In this document: positions 24,718-36,245 of the stretch, piece after piece
How the letters are laid out: every line of letters starts with the position of its first letter
Numbering within the stretch: position 1 is the first letter of the stretch
NCBI GenBank assembly: GCA_030704615.1
Contig: CM060734.1
Span: 17,050,001 to 17,114,000, forward strand
DNA length: 64,000 bases
Direction: 5' to 3'
DNA from: Takakia lepidozioides
Lineage: Eukaryota > Streptophyta > Takakiopsida > Takakiales > Takakiaceae
Position numbers and translations under genes: made by a program
Notes under the pieces: model-generated
The model's input: only the letters and a program-made list of their open reading frames with translations
Databases searched by the model: none
What the model was told of the DNA's origin: nothing

Positions 24718-25719
24718 CAATGCAGAATTAGCACCGTCCGGAGATTGCAAAGTGCGATGCGCGGACGTCACGATTTAAGAAGGTACATTTGAATGTAGGC
24801 GAGAAAATTTGAATTTAAAATTTGAATTTCGAAAACTTGTTGACCGTTGATTTTGGCGTTGATCATTAATTTCGGTTTTAATGGCGATATGTTCATTGTT
24901 CTACATATCATGCAACACATATTTGAACGTAAGATCGTCACGTTTTAACATTTTTAAGACACTACGAGCTAACCAACACATTTACGTTACATTTATGTAT
25001 CACAAAAGCAATATATATATATATATATATATAAAGAGTTCCTTTAAGTTCCTTAAAAATTCATTCTAAGGGGTATTTCTTATGATGTTGAGGAGATACA
25101 ACCTCCACATCCTTAGTGCCCAGCCCCGGCTCCAGGATCATCGCCATTGTTGTATCTCGTTACCGCCAGGCGTCCCAAGCGACGTCCTTGTGTGGACGTA
25201 AATTAATCACAACACCATTGCAACCCCCTGTGGTGACGCCGTTGCGACCCCTTGGCGTCGCAACGTTGGGCGTCCCAGCGCGGGGCGCCCCCAACGACGC
25301 TTTTGTAAAGTTGAGAGTCGCAAAGCCAAAAAAAAAAAAAACTCCCACTGTGATGATGTTGTTGCGACGCCCTAGCGTCGTAGAGGTGCTGAGGCGCCTT
25401 TAGTGACGCTTTTGCGACGCCAAGGCGTCGCAACGTCTAAAATAAATTTATAAAAATATATATATATATATATATTAAAAATCCGACGTCGGGGCGTCGC
25501 AAGAAAAAAAAATCCGTCACAGCAAGGGCCCTCTTTCCCCCTTCATGCTATTTTATCACGGCTGGGCGTCATAATGATGTCGCAATGGGGGATTGCGATG
25601 CCGAGACGTCGTAAAAAAATGCCGCGGGCTCGGCGTCGCGGGCTCAGCACCGCGCGGGGCGTGGGGGCGCGGCTGGCGTCGCAAACCCCCCCCCCCCCCC
25701 CCCCCCATTTGCTATAGTG
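24473..25719. mobile_element. Non-autonomous CACTA (En/Spm-type) element with 3-bp target duplication
   Basis: The left end starts CACTACAAGAAAAGGGG and the right end, reversed, starts CACTATAGCAAATGGGGG: CACTA-type terminal inverted repeats. The element is flanked by AGA on both sides (24470-24472 and 25720-25722), the 3-bp target duplication typical of this superfamily. The interior is filled with subterminal-type repeats of GCGTCGCAA and its reverse complement, long G and C homopolymers next to each end, and (AT)n at 24682-24713, 25013-25033 and 25456-25475. No transposase is encoded, so it depends on a related autonomous element. Confidence 0.85.
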
Positions 25720-26761
25720 AGAAGCTGGTAAAGGGAGTCAGGGTGGGTGATTGTCCTGGATGTTGTGGGATTTATGATAATTGCCCTTGTATTTGTGACA
25801 GGTATCCACCCGGAGTTGGGTGCGCCGGGGTGAGAGGTGCGACGCAGCTGGGGGTGCAGCCTTGTCAACCAGCAATAGTGTGAACTCCCTCTAGTGCCAG
25901 TCAAGCTGTGAAGAGTGCGCGTGGAAGTAGTAGATGTCACTTGGGGCAGAAGTAGATGCATAGTTGATAGTAATGGAGTTGAATTGCGCAGCAGTGATGG
26001 AAATTGAAATAGTAGATAGGGATTCGTACCTTGGAAGGAGCGATGTGGAGGGTAGCTAGAGGTGTACCAGTGCTTGAGAGGCCTGCTATGATATGGTTGT
26101 TTGGAGCAGCTTGTGGGTTGCATGTCTATAATTCGTATGGTACACATCACTGAAATGGGAGCTTGCAACCATGTTTGGTGTGAGTAGAGTCTTATAGTGC
26201 ATGTGGAATAAAGAGGGTTTGAGTATGCCCAGGAAGGGGATTGAGGGAAGACAAATGGGGTGTATAGATGACTAAACATGTTATATGGAGAAGAGATGAA
26301 GTAAGGAGTGTTGTGCGGCGGGGAACCCCTTTGGGGGTGCATAGATATGGGATGAATAGATAGCATGTAGGGCGGTTGGCACTTTAATGAGTAAGAGTAG
26401 TGACCCATGGGAGGGAGGTGGCTTGTGGTCATGTTACTCTGTGAGGGGTTAGTAGATGGTGGGCTAGAGTAGGAGAGAAAAGCAACACATATAGATTTGT
26501 GCAGAAGGGCATAGAGGAGAAAGAGATGACGTCCAGCTGAAGGAGATTTATGGTGGGCTATGGGAGGGGGAGGAAGGTACCTTGTAGAGTTTTGAATATA
26601 TAACAATGGGTTGTAGGGTGATAGCACCTGATGCGTTTGGGCATGGTCCTGGTTATATAGACCGTGGTGGCGTGTTGTCGGTTCGCTTAGGGGGAGACGT
26701 AGAGGAGATCGAGCAGTGAAGTAAGGGGGTTAGGGAAGGTTGGGGCAGAACTCCGCTTCCT

Positions 26762-27178
26762 CTATTCTCCATTAGTGCCTGCCAGCGCCCTTGTCATTCG
26801 CTTTGCAGTCGACTCACGTAGATGCGTAAGCTGATGTGCCCATGTATTCGTCACTTCATAGTTCGTTTCTTGAAGTAGAGAATGAGGGTGGTAAAACTTC
26901 CACCCGTATAGCCTGCCGCAGTTGTATACTTCAAGCTGTGTGGTGGCGCTCAACACGAAACACCCATATATAGTAATGCTGGTCTCGGCAGCCTTGGTAG
27001 AAAAGTTTGGGGGGTGAAACTGAGTCAAAGATAACAAACAGATGCTTAAAAAAAGCGCAATGAGTAACTTGTAGCCCATGGTGAGGAAGCTCATCGAGGA
27101 ACGAGCAGAGCTTCGCGAGGCAGCGTCGAAAACGAGGGCAGAAGCTATGGCGGCACACGAACCTAAAAGAAGAGGCAC
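26762..27178 (-). CDS. Small hypothetical protein with a hydrophobic N-terminal segment
   Basis: The minus-strand frame of 138 codons has an internal Met beginning MGYKLLIALFLSICLLSLTQ, which looks like a signal peptide or single membrane anchor. It is followed by about 85 residues rich in polar amino acids (EVYNCGRLYGWKF, LLQETNYEVTNTWAHQL). No family was recognised. Unlike the neighbouring A/C-rich frames it has ordinary composition. It lies at the edge of the skewed retroelement-like block and could be part of it or a chance frame. Confidence 0.25.
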   Translation of the reverse strand: MPLLLGSCAAIASALVFDAASRSSARSSMSFLTMGYKLLIALFLSICLLSLTQFHPPNFSTKAAETSITIYGCFVLSATTQLEVYNCGRLYGWKFYHPHSLLQETNYEVTNTWAHQLTHLRESTAKRMTRALAGTNGE

Positions 27179-27339
27179 AGCTAAAATAGTGGGACCGCTA
27201 AGGTGGGGGGAGATGGGTCAGAAAATGGACTATAGGTTAGCGGAAACCTAGAGTTTAGCTATGACTGAAATTTGGCGACGGTGGTGGCGCGGGGGTGGAG
27301 CTCCGCCCCCTTGCATTGAAAGTTAGTATACATACCAGA

Positions 27340-28520
27340 TTGGCATCACAGGTAATCTTGTGCTTGAAATCTGGCCCTCTTGGATGAATCTGGACCCATA
27401 CTCTATCCCTGCTCCTTCAACTATCCATGCCTCTGCACAAATCATGCATACATCCTTGCCTTGCTGCTAGCAGCTGACGATGACAGCCTACATTTGTTCT
27501 AGGAAACACCCAACTCAACTTATCACACTAGTTCCTATGCTCAATTGCATCTGCTACTCTTTATAATCCAACATGCATTCACCTTCTTGCCTCAATTGTC
27601 CCACCATTGACTGGGGTCAGAAAAGTATTAATTCCACAGCTTGTCCTCGTCTCTGTTACCTGTTTCTGGATACTTTCAGTATCCAGTCAAAGTCACTCCA
27701 AACTATCAAAGGTTCACTCAACCAGCTAACTTGCAGAATTCCACATGGAAATTTAGGGCCGATTCTGATAAAAGAAAAAACAGGGTGAAATATGTTGAAG
27801 AAGGTGCCTTCATTAGCAGTGCCTGATTTTATGCCGCTGCTGCTACGGCTTCTAGTTGTCCATATGTTTCTTGTACATGTCCTTTCACAGGGAATCATAG
27901 GTAATCAAGAACTTGAAATCTGACCCTATTGGATGAATCTAGACCCCCACTCTATTCCTGCTCCTTCAGCTGTCCATGCCTCTACACAAATCATGCATAC
28001 ATCCTTGTCTTGCTGCAGCTGACAATTGTTCCAGCAAACACCCCCACCCACCTTCATGTTGCGACATTGGCAGTAACATGTCAATCTGAACCTCTATCCC
28101 TGGTCTTTCAGCTATCCCTGCCTGTGTACAAATCATGAATACTTGCTGCTAGCAGTTGACACTGACGGCGTGAAGTTCTTCCAGCAACACCCCAACCCTA
28201 ATTATTACAGTAATTCCAATTCTGAGTTGCATTTGCTTCTCTCTGTAGTCCAACATGCATTCATCTTTTTGTCTCCATTGTCCCGCCATTGACTGGAGTT
28301 GAAAAAAATGTTCATTCCAAAGCTTGTACTCATCTATGTTACTTATTTTGCTGCTGCCACATCGTCAGTAACTTGTCAAAGTCACTCCAAACCACCACAG
28401 ATCCACCCAACGAGCTAACTTACAGAATTCAATATGCATCTTAGGGCCGAGTCTGATGAGAGGGCAAAACAGGCTGAAATAGGTCGAAGAAGAAGGTGCC
28501 TTCACCACATTGTCCTTCAC
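27340..28520. repeat. Diverged tandem repeat, three partial copies
   Basis: Unit 1 (about 27350-27840) and unit 3 (about 28080-28510) share blocks in the same order: CCCTGCTCCTTCA-type, ACAAATCATGCATAC, CCACCATTGACTGG, GTCAAAGTCACTCCAAAC, AGCTAACTTGCAGAATTC and AGAAGGTGCCTTCA. Unit 2 (about 27899-28070) contains only the first half. The copies are strongly diverged. No gene is encoded. Confidence 0.6.
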
Positions 28521-28689
28521 CTTATGTCATGACCCATGGAGGATTTAACCGACCATCAACCCAAAATGACCTCTTGTGTGTGTTGTTTGTGTCTATATAG
28601 TCAGGTAATGTCGGATTGGTCTGTGAGAACCACCACGGTGCAGCTCAGCAAGCAGAGATTGAAACACGGCCTGTTAAGACCAAGCTGAT

Positions 28690-29214
28690 TCTCCCAAGAA
28701 CGACGAGCTCTCAACCGAAACCTCCTCGCACACATACCCTAGCGTTTCTAGGGTTTCTTGCTTCAGATGCGAAGGTTGCTCCAACTGTGGGCCTCCCATA
28801 TTTGCCAGCAACAATCCGACAAGCTCCGGCCATTCGCCTTGCGGGAGTTCAATGGTGGCAATCTTTGCAATCACTTGCGCTGATGTATGACGTGCATCAG
28901 GAACAAGAGACGATAGTGTTTGAGAAAGTGCAGTCTTGATCTGGGATTTGATGCTAGGGTCCAGAGACACCCATCCACTGGCAAGCTCTTTTCCTCACAC
29001 TCTCTTTAGCATCCAACGAGTTTTTAAGAATCAAGCCGGCAAGTTTTCTACTCTCCGGGGGTTTTTCATTGTTGGATAACTCATGGGAAAGAATGATGAG
29101 AAAAGAAGCCAAGTTCTGCTCTTGATATTGCTTCAGATTCTCCTCTGCCACCTTCCGTAACGCTCCATCGGCCGACTGCGCATTCAACAGAATCTGAGTC
29201 ACCTCCAGCGCCAT
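28690..29214 (-). pseudogene. KPNB1: Importin subunit beta-1 5' fragment, frameshifted and truncated
   Basis: The minus strand starts at ATG 29214 with MALEVTQILLNAQSADG, then the importin-beta N-terminal HEAT region: LKQYQEQNLASF, ESRKLAGLILKNSLDAKE. The frame then breaks at about 28995 and resumes one frame over as GWVSLDPSIKSQIKT, SQVIAKIATIELPQGEWPEL and ETLGYVCEEV. After about residue 135 the similarity ends abruptly (near 28735), whereas importin-beta is about 870 residues. A typical acceptor (TTGATTTTGCAG) lies just upstream of the ATG, so a leader intron was copied too: a genomic duplicate rather than a processed copy. Importin-beta carries cargo through nuclear pores; this fragment cannot encode a working protein. 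Confidence 0.8.
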
Positions 29215-29262
29215 CCTCCACTGCACCCTCTGCAAAATCAACAGATGCTCAGGAAACAACAC

Positions 29263-30700
29263 AAAATTCTAGGGGCTGTTAGATGACAAAACCCCTCCCT
29301 GTCTCCTTTCTTCTTCCCCTCAACTCTCTCTTCTTTTGACCTATCCCCTTTGCACCACACAAAACCAGTCAAGCAGTGATCTACACTTCTCAAAACCCCC
29401 CCCCCCACACACTCTCCACATAGAGTCGATGCTCAAGGCAAATGCACCACCAACTTAGGGCATGTCCAAACACAAAACCCCTCTTTGACGAGTCTGCCCC
29501 TTCCTTCCTCCACACTCTCCCTCCTCTCTCATATTTTCCTCCTTGCAGCACACAACAATGACCTAATCCTTACTCTCTCTCTATCTCTCTCCCTCCCTTT
29601 GGTTGGCTCGCTCTAAGTCCCAGGCCCTAGGTCCCAGGCCTCTGTACACGGCCACCGTGATGGCCAATTTTTTTAAGAAAATAACCTTTTGCAAACCCTA
29701 TAAGCAACTTTTTGAAATTTTTAAAACCTTTTGCACTCCGATTTTTTTTTTAATTATTCATTCTAGTGGTCAAAGTTTTTTTTTTTTCAAAATATAAATA
29801 CTCATACATATATATAACCAAAAAAGCATGTGTCGACACGTGCAGTCATGTAGTCATTCATCCATGTGATGATCTGGCAGCATGGAGGTTTACTATTTCA
29901 TGAGCAGAAACCATGAGCCATGAGCCATGAGCCGCATGAGCCGCATGAGCGGTGAGCCGAAGTCTAAGACACGCGGTTTCCATGAGCGGACTCCTCCAAA
30001 TTTGGAAATGCGGCAGATTAAAAAAGTATTAAAATAGTTTTTTAATTTGACCTTGCCGTTTTTGGAAGTTCCAGATCCTGTAATGCGGCGAAGATATGTC
30101 GTCAGTAACAATTCTGCTCATGGTTTTTTAGATCCGCTCATGGAAATGAGTGACCGTGCAACGAGAAATCCAGTATACCACAGCAAAAGGACGTCACATA
30201 CTGGCCTGTATAGAGTATTCCGCGGTTTTACATGCCTTAACATTGGAATGAAGCTGACCCTTCTGCCACGATTGAACCAATAGAGTCTGCACCAATAGAG
30301 TCTGCAGTACTTCACAATTCTGTCATCTTCGGGTATTCGGCGGGAAAGGTTTGCGACTCAACTGGGAAATGCGGTGCCGCATTACGGTTCGCACGTGTGA
30401 AATTTCTGGGGGGTTCGGTGTTGGCGACGGTCGGCCTGGGTGCGACTATCTTGCTATGACGAAGGCCACAACTACCAGTACCTACGACGTTACTTGGAAA
30501 TGCGGCGCCGCATTTCCTTGCCGGGAGTCGAATGAGGAAAGCAAAATTTGGGAGAGCAGAAAAATAGGAACCCTCCAACAAACAAAAATACAAGCACGTG
30601 GAAACAAAAGTGAATGACATAGTATTATCTTAGTTCGAGCAAAATAGGTCGCCGTCACTACGTCCACCAGATGTGCGGCAGAAGACGTTCGTCAGGAGGA
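29263..30700. other. Non-coding stretch, short CATGAGC repeat
   Basis: The first part (to about 29600) is the former leader region of the importin fragment: CT-rich on the + strand. At 29898-29960 the word CATGAGC or ATGAGCC recurs about eight times. A palindrome-like pair of GAAATGCGGCGCCGCATTTC sits at 30497-30516, related words appearing at 30366-30380. No gene was recognised. Confidence 0.4.
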
Positions 30701-30709
30701 GTGGACTGC

Positions 30710-33700
30710 AATGAACAAAAACTGGATGACAGGTGAACGCCTCGTTGGTCCATTGAACGAATTTTGATTGATCTCATATTGCTCTGTCAGATGCTACGTT
30801 GAACATGTTGGCCAAATCTCGAAGCGAACGAAAATCATTTGGATGGGCAACCATCCGTTGGCCCATTGAAAGAATTTCGTTTTATCTCATATTACTCTGG
30901 GACCTCTTAGATGGTACATTGAACATACAGGCCAAGTCTCAAAGGGAACCAAAATCATTTCGATGGGCAACCATCCATTCAGCCATCGAATGAATTTCGA
31001 TTGATCTCGTATTAGTCAGGGACCTGTGAGAGGGTGTCCCGAACATACTAGCAAAGTTTGAAAGCAAACAAAAATGATTTGGATGGGCAACCATCCGTTC
31101 CGTTCACCCGTTGAATGAATTCCGTTGGATCTGCTATTACTCTGGGACCTGTTGGACTGCGTTTCGCGTGCTCGTGATTCTTTTCTCATTCTGTTTCTGA
31201 ACCGTATGTGTAATGACTCCATATGCAACGTGCGTGCCGAATTCGGAAATTCATTTGGACCGAGAACCACAGTTTCTTCCCTGTTTTGCACTCCAAACTT
31301 GATTTGTGTTCTACTTCGTGCACTCTTCATAGAGAGTTCTGCAATAGTGAGCGAAAGATGTCCAACACTTTTCTCTTGGATCCTTTTTTTTATTGGTCCA
31401 AATTTTGGCAGGGATGTTGCGGTGGGAGGTTTGAAGCCGCAGAATAAAATTGAGCCAAAAATAAAATCGATACGTGGCACAAACCCCCAATGAAAAGACA
31501 GTGTTGACCTAATTACTGGCTTCAAATTCATTTAAATTCGATTAAATTCTGGAATGGGTTGAGGGCTGAGCGCGTCGATGGGGAGGCAAATGATTTTTGT
31601 CTTTTGTTGTGTCTCTGCACGTGTACCGCACACATGTTGAAGCACATGCTGGCAAAAGATGGGCTTTAACCACATCCATTCAATGGGTGCAATAGCCGTG
31701 CACGCATTGCAAGATTTCTTTTTCGCAATGAACAAAAACTGGATGACAGGCCAAAAATAAAATCGGTACGTGGCAGAAACCCCCAATGAAAAGACAATGT
31801 TGACCTAAAAGACAGTGTGTACCGATTTTATTTTGGCTCAATTTCGTTCTGCGGCTTCAAACCTCCCATCGCTACATCCCTGCCAAAATTTGGACCGATA
31901 AAAAAGGATCCAAGAGAAAAGTGTTGGACATCTTTCACTCACTATTGCAGAACTATCTACGAAGAGTGCACGAAGTAGAACACAAATCAAGTTTGGAGTG
32001 CAAAACAGGGAAGAAACTGTGGTTCTCGATCCAAATGAATTTTGTTTCCCTCCCGAATTCGGCACGCACGTTGCATATGGAGTCATTACACATACAGTTC
32101 AGAAATTGAATGAGAAAAGAATCACGAGCACGCGAAACGCAGTCTAATAGGTCCTAGAGTAATAGCAGATCCAACGGAATTCATTCAACGGGTGAATGGA
32201 ACGGATGGTTGCACATCCAAATCATTTTTGTTTGCTTTCAAACTTTGGCAGTATGTTCGGGACACCCTCTCACAGGTCCCCGACTAATACGAGATCAATC
32301 GAAATTCATTCGATGGCTGAACGGATGGTTGCCCATCGAAATGATTTTGGTTCCCTTTGAGACTTGGCCAGCATGTTCAATGTACCATCTAAGAGGTCCC
32401 AGAGTAATATGCAGAGATGAAACGAAATTCCTTCAATGGGCCAACGGATGGTTGCCCATCCAAATGATTTTCGTTCGCTTCGAGACTTGGCCAGCATGTT
32501 CAACGTACCATCTGACAGAGCAATATGAGATCAATCGAAATTCGTTCAATGGGCCAACGAGGCGTTCACCTGTCATCCAGTTTTTGTTCGTTGCGAAAAA
32601 GAAATCTTGCAATGCGTGCACGGCTATTGCACCCATTGAACGGATGTGGTTAAAGCCCATCTTTTGCTAGCATGCGCTTCAACATGTGTGCGGCACATGT
32701 GCAGAGACACAACAGAAGACAAAAATCATTTGCCTCCCCATCGACGCGCTCAGCCCTCAATCCATTCGAGAATTTAATCGAATTTAAATGAATTTGAAGC
32801 CAGTAATTAGGTCAACACTGTCTTTTCATTGGGGGTTTCTGCCTCGTACCGATTTTATTTTTGGCTCAATTTCGTTCTGCGGCTTCAAACCTCCCACCGC
32901 TACATCCCTACCAAAATTTGGACCAATAAAAAAAAATCCAAGAGAAAAGTGTTGGACATCTTTCGCTCACTATTGCAGAACTTTCTACGAAGAGTGCACG
33001 AAGTAGAACACAAATCAAGTTTGGAGTGCAAAACAGGGAAGAAACTGTGGTTCTCGGTCCAAATGAATTTTGTTTCCCTCCCGAATTCGGCACGCACGTT
33101 GCATATGGAGTCATTACACATACGGTTCAGAAACAGAATGAGAAAAGAATCACGAGCACGCGAAACGCAGTCCAACGCAGTCATTTTTGTTTGCTTTCAA
33201 ACTTTGCCAGTATTTTTGGGACACCCGCTCACAGGTCCCCCACTAATGCGAGATCAATCGAAATTCATTTGATGGCTGAACGGATGGTTGCCCATCGAAA
33301 TGATTTTGGTTCCCTTTGAGACTTGGCTAGTATGTTTAGTGTACCATCTAAGAGGTCCCAAAGTTATATGAGATGAAACGAAATTCGTTCAACGGGCCAA
33401 CGGATGGTTGCCCATCCATATGATTTTCGTTCGCTTCGAGACTTGGCCAGCATGTTCAACGTACCATCTGACAGAGCAATATGAGATCAATCAAAATTCG
33501 TTCAATGGGCCAACGAGGCGTTCACCTGTCATCCAGTTTTTGTTCGTTGCGAAAAAGAAATCTTGCAATGCGTGCCCGGCTATTGCACCCATTGAACGGA
33601 TGTGGTTAAAGCCCATCTTTTGCCAGCATGTGCTTCAACATGTGTGCGGCATATGTGCAAAGACACAATAGAGGACAAAATCATTTGTCTCCCCATCGAC

Positions 33701-34235
33701 GCGCTCAGCCCTCAACCCATTCAAGAATTTAATCGAATTTAAATGAATTTGAAACCAGTAATTAGGTCAACACTGTCTTTTCATTGGGGGTTTCTGCCAC
33801 GTATCAATTTTGTTTTTGGCTCAATTTCGTTCTGCGGCTTCAAACCTCCTACCGCTACATCCCTGCCAAAATTTGGACCAATAAAAAAGGATCCAAGATA
33901 AAAGTGTTGCACATCTTCGCTCACTATTGCAGAACTCTATATGAAGAGTGCACGAAGTAGAACACAAATCAAGTTTGGAGTGCAAAACAGGGAAGAAACT
34001 GTGGTTCTCGATCCAAATGAATTTTGTTTCCCTCCCGAATTCGGCACGCACGTTGCATATGGAGTCATTACACGTACGGTTCAGAAACAGAATGAAAAAA
34101 GAATCATGAGCATTCGAAACGCAGTCCAACAGGTCCAAGAGTAATAGGAGATCCAACAGAATTCATTCAACAAGTGAACGGATGGTTGCCCATCCAAATC
34201 ATTTTTGTTTGCTTTCAAACTTTGCCATGATATAT
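30710..34235. repeat. Compound repeat: ~1-kb unit in one inverted and three direct copies
   Basis: A marker block (GGCTCAATTTCGTTCTGCGG, followed by CTTCAAACCTCCC) occurs on the + strand near 31838, 32863 and 33816, giving periods of about 1020 and 955 bp, and as its reverse complement near 31435. The first part (30710-31790) is thus inverted relative to the rest, forming a long palindrome centred near 31790-31800. Each unit carries a shared segment with CACGAAGTAGAACACAAATC and three subunits of about 115 bp (GGATGGTTGCCCATC marker). Open frames in this interval are by-products of the repeat and appear several times in near-identical form. No transposase or reverse transcriptase is present. 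Confidence 0.7.
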
Positions 34236-34429
34236 ACCTCAATCTCGTTCTGTGAAATGGGTGTAGGAATCTTGGGAGTTGTTCACACCGAATTCCACCT
34301 TCTGCACCACTTCATGACCCAGAAGTGAGGGCACGCACATTGTAGACGCTGTCATTAAGCATATGGCTTGAGAATGGAATTAAAAAAAATCAGGTGCAGT
34401 CGACCGGATCTGACACCCTACACGCCGTT

Positions 34430-35245
34430 GCCAAACACCGTCGGGTTATCTTGAAACCCAAATAAAACTGGCAGCGACCGCCCGGGTGTCGATGGCACTA
34501 CCCCAGGAAATATGGCGAAAGAAAAAACACCTACGATCCTCTCATGGTCGTTGTTAAACACCCTCAGTAAAATATTTGAGAACTACAACCGATGCCCAGG
34601 GAGTCGTTGGTAGCACCCCACACAAATATGTAAAATAGAAAATAAAAGAAAAAACAAAAACAAACAAATCAAAACAAAACAACAACAGCAAGCGACTTCC
34701 AAGGCGACGTTGTTAAACAACGTTGGGTTAGCGTAGGGACATGTACCGACCCCCAGGGAGGCGCTGATAGCACCCCAAAAATATTTTACAAAAAAACTCA
34801 CACCGACCCCCCATGGGTCGTTGTTAATCAGCGTCAGGTTATTGTTTAGGGACTTGAAGCGACCCCCAGGAAGGCGCTGATAGCACCCCAAAAAATACTT
34901 GCAAAAAAAATGTGACAACGATCCCTAGGGGGTCGCAGGTAACCGGCGTCGGGTTATTTAATTGTATGGACTTGTAGCGACCCCCCTGAAGGCACTGATC
35001 GCACCCCAAAAATATTTTGCAAAAATACTCGTAGCGACCCCCCATGGGTCGTTATTAAGCAACGTCAGGTTATTGTTAGGAAGTTGAAGCGACCCCCAGG
35101 TAGGCGCTGATAGCACCCCCCAAATGGACAAAAAAGCTGACAGCGACGGCCTGGGGGTCGCTGTTAACAGCGTCGGGTTATTGTTTAGGGACTTGAAGCA
35201 ACCTCAGGGAAGGCGCTGATAGTAGTAGCGACCCCCAGGGAGTCA
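34430..35245. repeat. Satellite-like array, monomer about 112 bp
   Basis: The word GGCGCTGATAGCACCCC recurs near 34762, 34871, 34987 (variant), 35103 and 35213, and GCGACCCCC/GGGTCGTTGTTAA words alternate with it. Each monomer contains a short inverted repeat around GCGACCCCCCATGGGTCGT and a GTCGGGTTATTGTTTAGGG block. Such GCGAC-rich palindromic arrays are typical of subterminal regions of plant CACTA elements, and a CACTA transposase remnant begins 1 kb away. Confidence 0.6.
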
Positions 35246-35274
35246 CTAATAGAACCATTTCTGATTAAATAGAA

Positions 35275-35650
35275 TTTTAATGAATTTTAAATAAGTATTA
35301 TGATTTAGAATATCTAGGATTGCGGATTTGAGGGGTGTAATGATTTTATTTTTGGCTCTATTTTGTTCTTTGAATTCAGACTTTGGACTACTACATCCAT
35401 GCGAAAGATTGGACCCCAAAAAAAATAAAAAATAAAAAATAAATTCTTGGGTCACTATTGCGGAACTCTCTATGAAGAGTGTATGAAGTTGAAGAGAACT
35501 TAATCTTGGAGTGCAAATGAGGGAAGAAAATATGGTTTTGGGTCCAAATGATTTTTTTTTGCTGCGAAATTTTGCACACGCTGTCATTAAGCATATGGCT
35601 GGAGAATGGAACAAAAAAAAATCATGTGCAGGCGAAACACAACTTTCCGT
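35275..35650 (+). repeat. Diverged fourth direct copy of the 31.8-34.2 kb unit
   Basis: Order and words follow the unit on the far side of the satellite: GATTTTATTTTTGGCTCTAT, TCACTATTGCGGAACTCTCT, GAAGAGTGTATGAAGT, GGAGTGCAAATGAGGGAAGA and GGTCCAAATGA. It also shares the tail CTGTCATTAAGCATATGGCT with a segment at about 34347-34366. Divergence is much greater than among the other copies. Confidence 0.6.
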
Positions 35651-36245
35651 CTGTACGACACGTAATTACGTTCATCACTTGAATAACCCATTGAATGAAC
35701 TTGGTTCAAGCTTATCTTTGGTCCACATGTGCTTAAGTATGTTCAGATCACCAATGCAAAGTCGCAAAAGATGAGCATCAAGAAGAAATATTCACATCAA
35801 TCGGTTAATCAAATGTATCCAAAGTGCATCATGAGAATATCTACAATGCCCTTCTACGCGATCCCGGTCTCAAAGCAACCCTAGTTCTGTCACACACATC
35901 ATACTCATGCTGTATCTGGGAGGTCCCAAACATCTCGCGAGAACTCTAGGATGCAAATAGCTCGGTGCCAGCCCTAATAGTCGTACTAGCACACGTCATC
36001 ACAAACATGTGCATCCCCTCACAGTATGGGGATAAATGGAGGCCGGTGAAATTGGAGTGCAAGTACTTCAAAACCATATTGACTAACCAAAAAGACGTCT
36101 ATCACTATGATATACAACAATTTGCAACTGTTCTTGTCATATTGGCAAATTGTTGTACATCATGGTGGGAGACATCCTCTTGGTTGGTCAATTTGGTTCC
36201 GAAGTAGTTGCCCTGTTCGCCTTGTAACAATGTGCCGCGTGGGTA

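Larger units (their letters stand above)
19481..26760 (-). mobile_element. Strand-skewed, decayed retroelement-like block
   Basis: Apart from the CACTA insertion at 24.47-25.72 kb, the + strand here is dominated by G and T (runs such as GTGTGAGGGTGTG), so the minus strand is A/C-rich throughout. The skew starts near 19.48 kb and stops near 26.76 kb on both sides of the insertion, suggesting one original unit of about 6 kb read on the minus strand. The only segment with protein-like character is 20066-21801. The A/C-rich long frames at 22.1-24.2 and 25.6-26.6 kb look like composition artefacts: they are full of Ser, Pro, Thr and His, with no motifs. Confidence 0.45.

Noticed and set aside
25644-26627. 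327-codon minus-strand frame ending in a glycine run
   Set aside because: It runs across the border of the CACTA element (its glycines are the terminal C homopolymer) into skewed DNA, so it cannot be an ancestral gene.
31016-34156. Several similar ORFs of 60-170 codons on both strands
   Set aside because: The same sequences recur because the DNA is repeated. They are disrupted differently in each copy and match no protein family.
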